From NCBI RefSeq assembly GCF_035046485.1, contig NC_085137.1:476371396-476435395 (forward strand): a stretch of 64,000 bases of DNA, written 5' to 3'. Below the pieces are notes generated by a model. It saw nothing but the letters and a program-made list of their open reading frames with translations, was not told the DNA's origin and searched no databases. A program made the position numbers and the translations under genes. The number at the start of each line of letters is the position of its first letter. Positions within the stretch are counted from its first letter, which is position 1. This DNA comes from Aedes albopictus. Taxonomy: Eukaryota > Arthropoda > Insecta > Diptera > Culicidae. Of this stretch, positions 52,476 through 63,529 are shown piece by piece.

Positions 52476-53396
52476 CAGGGGATACTCAAAATAACTGGGA
52501 CAGGTAAAATTTTCACTTTTCAAAAAATGTTCAACTTGCTGTAACTCTTTGAAAAGGGCATCAAATATTCTCAAATTTTTACTGTAAGTTCATCAACTAG
52601 TTGTGTATCAGTGGTTCAAATTTGGAAAAGATCGGGCCATTCTACACGAAGTTTTGATGATTCTAGAAAAAGGTATAATTATCCGATAGCCAACTTCGAG
52701 CTGTTATATCGCCGGATTCAATGAATCGAATGCAATGAAATTTTGATCATTTATGACTTATATAATGAACTTCGAAAAACAGTGGACTTAATTTTAAATT
52801 ATTAATAAGAAAAAAAGTTATAGCGATTTAATTTATTCTATGTTTTTTTAGTTAATTTATCTATTTTCCATATGCATCCCATTACTTTTTCAATTTAATG
52901 CCGGCTATTTGGTTGCTTTCCTTTAAAACTTAAATATATGCAAGTCTATAAGAGGGAATTTAAATGAACTATAATTACTATTTCGAATTTTGAGACGATG
53001 ATGAAGTTTTGGATAAATTGGTGTTATATTAGAAAAATAATCTAATCGTTATAATTTTATTTCGTGTAAAGAATTTTAAGTTTAATCAAAAGTTTTTAGA
53101 AGCTCATTATATAAGTCATAAATGATCAAAATTTTATTGCGTTCGGTTCATTGAATCCGGAGATATAACAGCTTAAAGTTGGCTAGCGAATAATTATACC
53201 TAATTCTAGAACCTTTATAACTTCGTGTAGAATAGTCCGATCCCCTCCAAATTTTGACCACTGATACACAACTAGTTGATGAACTTACAGAAAAAATTTG
53301 AGAATATTTGATGCCCTTTTCGAAAAGTTGCATGCAGTTGAACATTTTTTGAAAAGTGAAGATTTTACCTGTCCCAGTTATTTTGAGTAACCCCTG
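52476..53396. mobile_element. 921-bp palindromic TA element, sister of 29.9 kb
   Basis: CAGGGGATACTCAAAATAAC start, TA at 52474-52475 and 53397-53398. Arms match 29912-30833 closely. The core (AATTATTAATAAGAAAAAAA ... TTATATTAGAAAAATAATCT) is in the opposite orientation to that copy. No transposase. Confidence 0.9.
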
Positions 53397-53399
53397 TAT

Positions 53400-55390
53400 T
53401 TATGCATTTTACGCTGTCTCGTTTGTTTTCATCACCCGTTCCCCGAAACGAAGCTCGTCTCCATTACGTTCCACACTCGTGAATACACATATCAATTCCA
53501 TAATCATCGTTCTCATCATCATTCGAACGGAATGATTGACATCATCACCGGTTCCACCCATTGCTCACGCTCGCCCATCTCCATCCCCGGGAACCAACGA
53601 CGACTACCTAGCAGTTTTTCCGCTTGGAAAAGAAAATATTGAACATCGCTCAAACTTCTCGACGATAATTTTGCAAAACCTTGGAACATTCCCTCTCTGC
53701 CAGCAGAAGAAACAGAAACCACTTATCAGGACAACCGGAGGTTCTCGAGCGGAAGCAAAAATCGGGAAAAACTCGATGGAACCATCCAAAGAATGGAAAT
53801 AGAAAAAAAAATGAAACCGAATTCTCCAACGACTCCCCCCAAAAGCAATCAGCAGAAGTATTCTCGAAAGATCTTTTACAAACGGGGAATTCAATATTGA
53901 ATTTCCTACGGTTTCATTTTTTGTTGTCTCCCTGCTTACCCCGTGCTCTCCAGTAGTAGCAGCATCCCGTTATGGACGTGTAGCCATGGAGTCCATTTTC
54001 GATTGCGATTGGTCTTCGCAGTCGGTTATATTTTTTTTCGCCCGTTTCCGATGTTCCCAACAGAGCACACTCGCAATTTGGACAACACACATATCAAATA
54101 ACCCGCCAAGGAAAGAAAAAAAAACGGGCGGAAAATTCGATGGAGCTCTCTGACAAGCCCAACCCATAACTTATGGCTACGACGACGACGACGCAGGTCT
54201 GTATGAAGGACGAACGGACGACTCAAAAACTCTATTGAAATTTATTTTCCGGAAGCCTCCGTTCAGTTTTTCTCGTTTTCCGCCGAATTCTAAGGTTTGG
54301 CGTTGCGAGCGTAGCCTTGGGTGCTGCAAAGGTACGTACGTACGTACGTACGTACGGGATGATCAAAAACACATACGGCAAAACGGGGTCGGCAAATCGA
54401 GCGGTTATGGTGTGCCCCTTTCGAGGGAGTGAAGGGTGAAATGCACCATTTTCTAATTTGGCCGGTAGCAATGACTTGAATGCAAGGTTGAGAAGTTGCT
54501 GAAGGCAGAGAAAAGACAATTATGGGCATTGTTTTATTTAGAGATTATCATGGGAGACATTGACGGGCTTTGTAGCCCACCCAAGTAACATTTAAAGTTT
54601 TGTTCGGCTCTATAAGAGATTTTCATGACCAATTTTATAAAACTTGCAATAAAACTGATTCATGCATCAAATCCTCTTGATAACCTCTTTAAGAGCACCT
54701 TACGGCTAAGTGGACCACTCTCGGAGAGGGTTTGCAAACCGTTTTCAGAGCAGCAATAAAACTGTTTTAAAACCAAGTTGAAAAATGCTCCATACTCGCA
54801 TGAATTTCATACTGAAAACTAACACTTGACGAACTGGAACTAGGTGAGATCTTTCTGATTGCACTTTTTGTAACCTGCATTATTATATGACTACATATAT
54901 ATTGAAAATTCGTTATTTTTATCATCCTTTCATCTATTGGAAGCTGCTTCAGTTCTGGGCTCTTTCTAAGTTGATGATGGGAAATATAAATACTTGCAAG
55001 GACTTGGCCAGGTGTGTGGAGTTGAGTGGGTCTATGACATTGTTGATAGTAGCGTAATCAGTATAATGTCAATATATTCAACTTTGCAGCTCTATCCATA
55101 GAGCTATCGAGGCAAAGGCACAGTTTAATAACTAGAAATGCAATTGTGCAACTCTAAATCGCTACAGTGGAATCACCCATTACAGAGATCCATTGCCTCG
55201 GATGACAACACACGACAATACCGCACGAACCGTTCCACTGCTACTGGCTGGCTGTCACTCCTGATCGGGCCGCGATCAGTGGCCGGGTACATAATATAAA
55301 GTGGCGTACTGTGCTGCAATCTCACCCCACACATACCCCCTTCTCTCTGGGAAAATGTTGTTATAAAAGAATTTCTCTATGGAATTAAGA
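53400..55390. other. Unique-looking DNA, no gene recognised
   Basis: Overlapping frames on both strands have no recognisable domains. A (ACGT)n tract lies at 54333-54356 and a CGACGACGACGACG run at 54179. Relatively GC-balanced, so possibly single-copy flanking DNA. Confidence 0.45.
54333..54356. repeat. (ACGT)n microsatellite
   Basis: Six self-complementary ACGT units in a row. Confidence 0.95.
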
Positions 55391-56079
55391 TTAAAAACCC
55401 GGATTGATCCACCTAGTGGTGATAGTGCCTTTCTCGTCGAATATGTACTCATGACGTTTCCGTTGACGTGAGCTGTAATGATCCTGAATCATGAGAATAC
55501 TTTACTTAGAATTTTATCAGAGCCATCATTGCATCATTGAATTGACTTTAAACTTATTGATGGCACATATTCCGACGTTATGTTCAACGTATAGGCAGAG
55601 CTGGAAAATATCAGACCTCTCAGTTGACAGCTTGACCTCCTTCACTATCACTGGAGGCCAATCAACACCAAGACGATACAACTTTTTCACAAACACAGAT
55701 ACCTTAACGATTTTCGACAAAGAATTTTCTACACACTTCTACACACGCTATATTTTATTATCATGCATGTAAAATTTGACAAAAACATGCAAGTAACTGA
55801 AATTTTTCATACTGAATCCCATTCAACTTTCAACCACATTACAGTGCGTGAGGGAGCAACCAGTCGCACAAAAATTTTATGCAGTCATTTTAGACGCGAA
55901 AGAGAATTGAAAAAGTTTGTTCGGAGTTATTACGATTAAATTTTAATTTTCCCATACAACGTTGACCCATCCTTCTGCATTATTACATCTCAGGAATCTG
56001 AAATGGTGTGATTGGATGAGATCGTCTTAGTTTTGTCAAGATATCTATCGCTTGCTTTAATTTTTCTCACTTTTGAATT

Positions 56080-57130
56080 CCGACGAAGCACCCAACGCTA
56101 GTTTTGGAATACTACCGGTAGTTTCTTATGTAGTCTGAGACTATTTTCTTGCTAACCGTTCATCAGGTTACCTAAGGAGCCGCGATTTGATGTGTCGCAT
56201 GCATGTGTTTGGTTCACTTAAATATTTGGCGGTGGAGCGGGCCTGGTTTGATGGTTAGAACACAAGACTATCATGCCAAGGGCCTGGGATCGAATCCCAC
56301 TCCCGACATATTCACAAAATGTAGGTTCTTCCTTCGGAAGGGAAGGGTCCCGAGATGAACTAGCTTCGAGTTAAAAATCTCGTTAATAAAGACAAAAAAA
56401 AAAATTTGGTCTCTCCTGGAGGGAACCCGGAACCGGTTCCGGAACACCACCGGTTGTCTCAAATATGGTCTAAAACTATTTTTTGCTAACCATTCATCAA
56501 GTCGCCTAAGGAGCCGCGATTTAAAGTGTCGCATGCATGGGTTCGGTTCACTTTTATATTTGGTCACATCTGGCGGGACATACGGAACCGATTCCTGAAC
56601 ACTACCGGTAGAATCTTAGGTTGTCTAAGACTGTTTTCTTGCTTATCATTCATCAAGTTATTGAAAAAGCCGCGATTTGATGTGTCGCATGCCTGGGTTT
56701 GCTTCACTGTTATATTTGGCCACTTCCGGCGCGACCTCTGGAACCGGTTTTGGAACACCGGTAGTTTCTTATGTGATCTGAGACCATTTTCTTGCTAACC
56801 GTTCATCAGGTTATCGCAAAAGGCGCGATTTGACGTGTCGCTTGCATGGGTTTGTTTCATTTTTATATTTGTCCACTTCCGGCGGGACGCCCGGAACCGG
56901 TTCAGGAACACTACAGATTCAGATATGATCTGAGACTATTTTCATGTTACCTGTTCATCAGGTTATTGAAAAAGCTGCGATTTGATGAGTCGCATGTATG
57001 GGTTTGGTTCACTTTTATATTTGGCCACTTCTGGTGGGACCTTCGGAACCGGTTCCGGAACATTACCGGTTCAGATATGGTCTGAGACTATTTTCTTGCT
57101 TACCGTTCACCATATTATCGAAAATGCCGT
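56080..57130 (+). repeat. TTTGATGTGTCGCATGCATG satellite, about 152-156-bp units
   Basis: The TGTGTCGC word lies at about 56191, 56525 (SINE between), 56681, 56834, 56986 and 57138. Units include GGTTCACTTTTATATTTGGC, GGAACCGGTTCCGGAACA, CACTACCGGTTCAGATATGG and ATTTTCTTGCTAACCGTTCA. Confidence 0.9.
56232..56403 (+). mobile_element. SINE family A, inserted in the satellite
   Basis: GTGGAGCGGGCCTGGTTTGA start, GGGATCGAATCCCACTCCCG, poly-A tail. ATTTGG flanks it (56224-56229, 56404-56409). The AGTAAAGCGTG block of the full copy is deleted. Confidence 0.9.
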
Positions 57131-57189
57131 GGTTTGATGTGTCGCATGCGTGTGTTTGTTGCATTTTCATATCTAGCCCCTTCCTGGGG

Positions 57190-57515
57190 TACCGATCCGG
57201 AACGCCTAAATGGCCATAATTCCGGAACGGCTGGACCGATCCGAACCATTTTCAATACCAAACAATGGGACCAGATTCCGCGTCGAATGAACCGTCGGTC
57301 ATTAAAATCGGTTGAGATTTACTGCCGAAAAGTGACGTGAGTTCGTTTGTACACATACACACACACATACACACACACAGACATCACCTCAATTCGTCGA
57401 GCTGAGTTGATTGGTATATGTGACTCGAATCTCCGGGCCTCCTATCAAAAAGTCATTTTTGGAGTGAACATATAGCCTTTCCAGTACACTTAGTGTACGA
57501 GAAAGGCAAAAAAAC
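57190..57515 (+). repeat. Conserved 3' module, copy 3
   Basis: Shares CGATCCGAACCATTTTCAAT, the CACATACACACAC tract, TTGATTGGTATATGTGACTC, AACATATAGCCTTTCCAGTA and the hairpin with the other two copies. Confidence 0.8.
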
Positions 57516-57519
57516 TTTT

Positions 57520-58595
57520 CATAATAAACTCCGACTAAGAATAAGTTCCTATACATCTTGCATAAGTAATTAAACACAGTAACATTTCCTAGTGTGATCA
57601 TATTGAGATACTTAAGGAAAGTAAAGGAGTACGCTTCAAACGTGGACAATGAACCAGCATTGAAGCATGTTCGAAATAAGGCTAATTCGATATTTTTATG
57701 ACATCAATGTTTACTGACTGTGTTGATGTCACAAAGTTAGCAAGGAAAATAATGTTAATTTTGCACTACTATTCTGATGGGACTGTTTTACGGAAATCGC
57801 TCGGTTTTGTATTGCATGCATTTACCATGATACAATTTTATCTTTGGTATATGGCAGCCTAGCAAGATGACGCTCTGAATCTCTATATCACAAAGGATCA
57901 TGTTTCTCGCCTTCCTTTTTTGCAATATATAGTTCGATACAAAGATACTAATGTTGTTTCCAACCTCTTTATGGATGACGACGAGGTTTTATGTTTCACT
58001 ATTTTTATGAATGCCCTCTGATAAGAAGTCGGAAGTATATTGATAGACGAGCCATTTCATAATTTTTCACGAAAGATCTACCTCTAGGCTTCTATGCTGA
58101 GAGATCTTTCCACAGTGACCTTCCAAAAAGCTTCAAGAATATCCTTAAAAGTGTAAAACATGTAAAGTAAAAATGCATACCTTCGTAAAGTCATTGCATT
58201 ACCTTGTTTTTTTTTTATTCCTGATTCACAACGGTTTTGTACCGAGTCTTTCCATTTGTTGTTAGAGCTATGATGGAATTGATCTTCTCACTTTTTAATG
58301 AATTCAACGATGATGATCAACGTGGCTGTCATCATCTGGGGATTCTCCATACTAACCCACAGTGAGTTAACGAGCCAACATCTTTGATATCGACAGTGAG
58401 CTACACCTGGTTGCTCATGTCTAAATAACCGATGCAACAAGCCAAAACAAAAAGAAATCCTGTAAACATTACGTCTTGTGATTTGTATTCTGTTTTGTAC
58501 TTGGTAGATCACATAGCTCATAGGAATTTTTTGTGCCATTTATTTCTATAACAATAACAATTTTGAACAAATAACAAATGCAGCACTCCATCGTT
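57520..58595. other. No gene recognised
   Basis: AT-rich, short frames, no visible inverted termini. Confidence 0.4.
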
Positions 58596-58603
58596 TCATA
58601 CAT

Positions 58604-59870
58604 GGGTAACTCTCACTGAGACCGGCCCACTACTTACACCTTGTCTTCAAAAATGTTTAAGGTTTTCTGAAAGCCTTCGCTAAAAAAGTAAGAAAAATGC
58701 ATTTGGTTACTCAAATTGATGGACCCCCCGTTAGTTAGAGCAACAACAATTTTTGCAGACCCCTCGATTTTGGTCAAATGGTGGCTCATTTAAACCGTTA
58801 TAACTCGAAAGTTTCTCCAAAAATCACCTCAAAACGAATTGTTGTTGAAAAGAGGAAAGATAGATTCACTATTTACAATAATAAAAACTTGGGTCGGCCA
58901 TATTGATTTTGGCCGCCATCTTGGATTTTTATACCAAAACATTTTTTTCACCATGAGGGCAACCACCGATTTTCAAAATTTTTGCATCAATTGAAAGCTG
59001 AGGCATTTATACATAACATATCAAAAAATTAGAGATGTATTTTTTCCCTATCAAAAGTTATCTGCAGTTTTGTAAATTAAGCCACGTTTTCTCCATACAT
59101 TTCCATGCGCACCGGCAACGGCATCCAACAGCATCCGAGTTTACGCCTGCATGTATACACAAAGGCGCGTGCCGCAAAATTTGGCCAAATCGGAGGTTCG
59201 TTTCCGTTTTTGACTGTTTCTCAATGATGCGGGCATTGTTTTCATAACTTTTATAGTGTTTTGAAAAGCTTAAACTTTCAGCTTTCCATTAGTGGCCTCA
59301 GAATTTAAATTCGTGTTCGTAAACACTGCGAAATAACGCTGCATTTATGTAAACGGCCGGCACCGGGCCCAGTGCTCAAAAGGGGCATGATTTACAAAAC
59401 GGCAGATTATTTTTGAAAGAAGAAAAAAACATCTCTATTTTTTTGATATGTTATGTATAAATGCCTCAGCTTTATATTGATCCCAAAATTTTGAAAATCG
59501 GTGGTTGCCCTCATGGTGGAAAAAAATGTTTTGGTATAAAAACCCAAGATGGCGGCCAAAATCAATTTGGCCGACCCAACTTTTTATTATTGTAAATAGT
59601 GACTCTATCTTTCCTCATTTCAACAACAATTCGTTTTGAGGTGGTTTTTGGAGAAATTTTCGAGTTATAACGGTTTAAGTGAGCCACCATTTGACCAAAA
59701 TCGAGGGGTCCGCAAAAAGTGTTATGGCTCTAACTAACGGGGGGTCCATCAATTTGAGTAACCAAATGCATTTTTCTTAATTTTTTAGCGGGGGCTTTCA
59801 GAAAATCGGCACCTTAAACATTTTTGAAGACAAGGTGTAAATAGTGGGCCGGTCTCAGCGAGAATTACCC
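58604..59870. mobile_element. 1267-bp element with ~430-bp inverted repeats, 4-bp duplication
   Basis: Starts GGGTAACTCTCACTGAGACC, ends GGTCTCAGCGAGAATTACCC. ACAT at 58600-58603 and 59871-59874. The arms share AAAATGTTTAAGGTTTTCTG-type, TCAAATTGATGGACCCCCCG, TTTGGTCAAATGGTGGCTCA, TTACAATAATAAAAACTTGG and GAGGGCAACCACCGATTTTC. The 390-bp centre has one short frame (59035-59247) without a domain. A 4-bp duplication excludes Tc1/mariner; superfamily open. Confidence 0.85.
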
Positions 59871-59874
59871 ACAT

Positions 59875-60480
59875 GTCATTTCTATCGCGATCCGCTCAAC
59901 ACGATATGTATTCCCAAATAACAATTCCATTGCTAGTTGGTCTTGTGATTTTTGTTACGGTTTTATTACATCAATATCCGTTGGACAACCGTTGGTAGCT
60001 AGGCAGAAGTTCTGACAACACTGGCCATCTTACTTGTGTTCGATTTTCGCTAGCTATCGATGTCATCATATTGAATAATTAGAGAATATGAATGGAAAAA
60101 TAGTTTTCCATTATGATGATATTTACCGGCGCATTGATTTTGTGCTGATACAATCCCAATACTCACAGTAATTAAATGCGCATAAGCATCAGAGCATAAT
60201 AACTTCTAAAGTTTTACTTTGAAATTATCACATTTCTACCAGTGAAATATATTACCTACTTTCATGCCATTGAAGAAACTTTCCGGACTTCTGATTCGAT
60301 CAAGATTGAAAAAATAAAAAATGATGAACTATCACTGATTTTGTGGACAAAACAATTGGTCATCATCATAACCGTTGAGGGCGGAAACTTTTTCAACTAA
60401 GTTTAAAAACAGGTTTACTCGCTACACCTAATTTGGTTTGCAAAAATTCTCCGAAAGCGGTCCTTTTATTTAAAAGATGC
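59875..60480. other. No gene recognised
   Basis: AT-rich, no frames or repeats of note. Confidence 0.4.
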
Positions 60481-60482
60481 TC

Positions 60483-60715
60483 TTGTGGGCTACGTGGCCG
60501 AGCGGTTAGCGGCGTCAGTCGTTTAAGTGTCTCGTAAGCCTCGGAGTGTGGGTTCGATTCCCGCTTCAGTCGGGGAAAACTTTTCGTCAAACGAAAAATT
60601 CTCCACTGGACCACTGGGTGTTATATGTGTTGTCCGTTGTCTAATGTTGGTGTAATGTCCAGTCTGAGCGGCCTCTGGCCGAAGACGGTGTATGTCTTTT
60701 TTGAAGAGACAAGGG
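60483..60715 (+). mobile_element. tRNA-Ser/Leu-derived SINE
   Basis: A box TGGCCGAGCGGTTAGCGG and B box GGGTTCGATTCCCGC match the pol III consensus well. A body follows with GAAAACTTTTCGTCAAACGA and GCGGCCTCTGGCCGAAGACG. The 5' end cannot pair with the 3' end as an acceptor stem and no anticodon arm forms, so it is not a functional tRNA. Confidence 0.7.
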
Positions 60716-60839
60716 GTTTTGACAAATGAATGAGTTTTATGGGAAATTTTAAAAATTGGTTACGAAAATCTTTTATAGAGGAGCATAAAACCTAAAATTC
60801 TACTGGGGATTTCTCACTTACATCCTTCTCGTCAGTTCA

Positions 60840-61905
60840 CTGCATATGAAAGTAAGCGATTCTCAAACCTCACTTTTACAGCATTTAGACCGGTATTCTT
60901 CATAATACATATTCACAAATCTTGAGATTCAGCAATCTTCAAAACTCGTTTCTTATCACACGAAGCTCCTCAAATTATTCTAATTTACTATGAAGTGGTT
61001 CTCTCTACACATCTCTTACTTATTAATAAAAGGTGAGTCGATAATTATTGTGCCATTTTAAAACTAACGTAACTTTTTCCTACTTCACCAACATCAACCA
61101 AATTTTGTACAGTTTCTCCTTAGAGTCTATTGTTTACATAAAAGAATTGAGCAGTTATCAGTGAGATTCCGCTCGATATAGAATAAATTTAGTTCACAGT
61201 TCTAAAAAAGGCGTTGTACAATAACATGCTAAAATCTAAAATTATGGTATAGCACCTTGGAACAATTGATGATTGTACATTATCGGATCATCTTAATGTT
61301 CGTCAATAGGTTTCAGGAACGGTTGTCAGTGAAACATAAGCTTGGAGCTGGGTGAAAACCAAGCACGAAGCGCATAAACAAACCAGAGAGCTTTAATTAT
61401 TTGTTGCAAGTTGAGCCTGAACATGTCCACATGGAGGGCGTTAATTGAAAATGTCGTGAATTTCACTAAAACGCATCCTAAATTTGAACCTATACCAAAT
61501 AGTTGAAATACATACATATACGAAACTATAGTAAAAATTTCATTTCGTTAACTGTAGACAATTTGCAAATCACTTGAAGGTAGGATGGCACAATAATCAA
61601 CGACTCACCCTTTAAGCTATCCTTAAAACTTGCGTCTTATTCACCACCAAGTGGTCCTCAGATCTCGTTTCCTATTTGAGTCAAGGTATCCTAATAATTC
61701 GCACATTGTTTATCCCTAAGCGGTCCCTAAAACTCGCTTTTAATTTTTTACAAGCGGTCATCAATACTCTCTTCTTGTTCATAAACAAACGGTCCTTAAA
61801 ACACGCTTCTCATTTGACGCCAAGCGGTCCTCACAACTCGCTACATGTCTTTCCCAAGCGGATCTAAAAACTCGCTTATTATCAATAGCCAAAATTCGCT
61901 TCTTG
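60840..61905. repeat. CAAGCGGTCCTCAAAACTCG degenerate repeat, split by mariner-like element
   Basis: Units of about 30-41 bp (AAGCGGTCCTCACAACTCGC, TAAGCGGTCCCTAAAACTCG, CTTCTTATCACACGAAGCTC) at 60840-61028 and 61613-61905 on either side of a 584-bp insertion. Confidence 0.65.
61029..61612 (+). mobile_element. 584-bp mariner/Tc1-like element with transposase remnant
   Basis: AAAGGTGAGTCGATAATTAT and the complement AAGGGTGAGTCGTTGATTAT are the ends; TA at 61027-61028 and 61613-61614. On the plus strand at about 61302-61433 a frame reads VNRFQERLSVKHKLGAG, stop, KPSTKRINKPE, resembling the helix-turn-helix end and GRPR-like linker of Tc1/mariner transposases. The catalytic DDE part is absent. 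Remnant call is tentative. Confidence 0.6.
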
Positions 61906-62292
61906 TCTATCCCAGGTATCAGAAGGCCGGCTCCAGAGGCACAATATCCTCCATTTGGGACATTTGTGCCATCGCCAAAATAACAGCCTATTTCATCACC
62001 TACCTGAGGGAAAAGGAATGAAATAAGGATAAGGATGGGGATAAGGACAGGTAGGGAAACAGGAAAAATACCCTGGAAGAGGGTACTAACGCACAAGCGT
62101 ACCACAATGGGTTCAAACAGCGCCCTGAAAAGGGCACTGTAATATCGCATAAAGCGAAAGAGAGCCCATAGCTCTTTACAACAGCGGGTTAGGAACAACA
62201 ATATCCTGAAGATTTAGGTTTCAGAAGTCAGTTTCACTTAATAAGTGTTTACCGAATACTCGGAAACGCAGTTGCGCAAAAACTGGACAGTT

Positions 62293-62838
62293 TCATATCA
62301 AATGATACGAAGTTCCATAATCGGATTCACAGCTATCACATGCAAATGAATCAGCTTGCTGAATATTCACCATGTGATAGATGAGTCGGCAGTGGCCAGT
62401 CAATGCTTTGACCAGTATGCTGCAATTCTGCTTAGACAGATTAGTTGAATACTTCGCCACCCGTAGAGATGGCTCAGCACAATACAATTTGGTTTGACGA
62501 CATGACTCCAAACTATTCCAGTATTGTCTGTGTTGAGTGGCAGCCCAGGTGTCAATTTGAAACTTTACCCAACACTTCGATATCGGAATAGGTGGCTCAG
62601 GGCCAATGAAGTCATGTGATGCTCCAGTGCGAGCGAACTCATCAGCCAATTCATTTCCAGCGATGGAAGAATCGCCAGGTACCCATACAAGGTGAACAGC
62701 GTTTGCTGAATTCAGCAAATAATTCGGCCTGAAAAACGATGCAGTGTCTACCAAGTGAGTAAGACTGATACAGCCTTAGCTCACGAGAATAAACACCAGC
62801 ACCTGCTCGACCTTCGAGAAGGGAGCCATCAGTGTAAC
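62293..62838 (-). pseudogene. LOA-like RNase H and C-terminal domain
   Basis: CYTDGSLLEGRAGAGVYSRE at about 62840-62780 carries the first catalytic Asp; FQAELFA near 62730-62712 the Glu; VHLVWVPGDSSIAGNELADE (about 62697-62640) the rest of the fold, in a second frame (frameshift near 62750). The last His of a typical VPGHSS is Asp here (VPGDSS), another sign of decay. The end reads CDSCESDYGTSYHLI, then a stop where related elements continue with a Cys. Confidence 0.8.
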
Positions 62839-63370
62839 ATACGATGCCGTCTGTAATACTTCTTAGCAGATATCCAGATGTCCACTCTTACCGGAAAGGG
62901 AATTTCGTGGAAAATGTCCTATATGGAAAATAACAAGCAATTGTAAGATCACTTGGAGCAAGGACAATTTTGTCCCAATTCATCAAAAGTGAAAACAACG
63001 AGGTGTGTGATGATGTGCGGTTCACAGGAGTTTCCTCTAGTAGGCTGAGTACCCGTAACCGGTAAGTGCAAGAAAGTGCTTCTTATTTGAGATGAATATG
63101 TAGTGGGGCAACGTCAAAGAGAACTTCAAGCGCTGCCGTGGGAGTTAAAGAGAACGCTCCAGACATCGCCATTAAGCACATCCTTTGGAGATGGCCTAAC
63201 TTTGATTGGACCGTTCTTTTTTCCCCCGTTTTCACATCCATAGGCCAATATTGGCCGAAACAGAGTTGTGTAAATCTATTTGATATACTTGGGTTTTAGA
63301 CCCCAAGTTGTACCAAAGGTTCGCCGGCATTGCCCGATGGCCATACAAGCTTTCTTGATTCTGAACTCAA

Positions 63371-63480
63371 TGTCCGCTTGGTCATTTGTCCACACAAATT
63401 TTTTTATTTGTCCATACAAAATGGTAATTGGCCGAACCACCCCCCCCCCCTCATGACCACGTGGTTTATGGACAGCCCCT
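63371..63480. mobile_element. MITE-like 110-bp insertion in LOA RT
   Basis: GTCCGCTTGGTCATTTGTCC at the left and ATGACCACGTGGTTTATGGAC at the right are partly inverted (GTCC..GGTCAT); a run of C lies inside. LOA coding resumes on both sides (LLDSEIDVT and DIEFRIKKACMAIGQC), but the intervening LOA codons are missing, so deletion accompanied insertion. Confidence 0.55.
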
Positions 63481-63529
63481 TTAGTCACATCGATTTCAGA
63501 ATCAAGGAGACACAAAGGTCGAACGCCAT

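Larger units (their letters stand above)
55391..57515 (+). mobile_element. Tandem-array element copy 3, complete-looking (Helentron-like)
   Basis: 5' module TTAAAAACCCGGATTGATCC, CACCTAGTGGTGATAGTGCC, TTTCTCGTCGA at 55391-55440; unique spacer to about 56080; satellite of about 153-bp units to 57130; 3' module 57190-57515 (CCGGAACGGCTGGACCGATC, CACACATAC microsatellite, GAGCTGAGTTGATTGGTATA); end hairpin CAGTACACTTAGTGTACG with GAGAAAGGCAAAA. No protein. Same end order as 34117-36807 but a different internal array. Confidence 0.65.

Noticed and set aside
53519..53956. Overlapping frames on both strands as a host exon
   Set aside because: No recognised domain, conflicting strands and no splice or codon-use support.
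60487..60572. Possible tRNA-Ser gene
   Set aside because: A and B boxes are good, but the ends do not pair as an acceptor stem and no anticodon arm forms; a SINE body follows.
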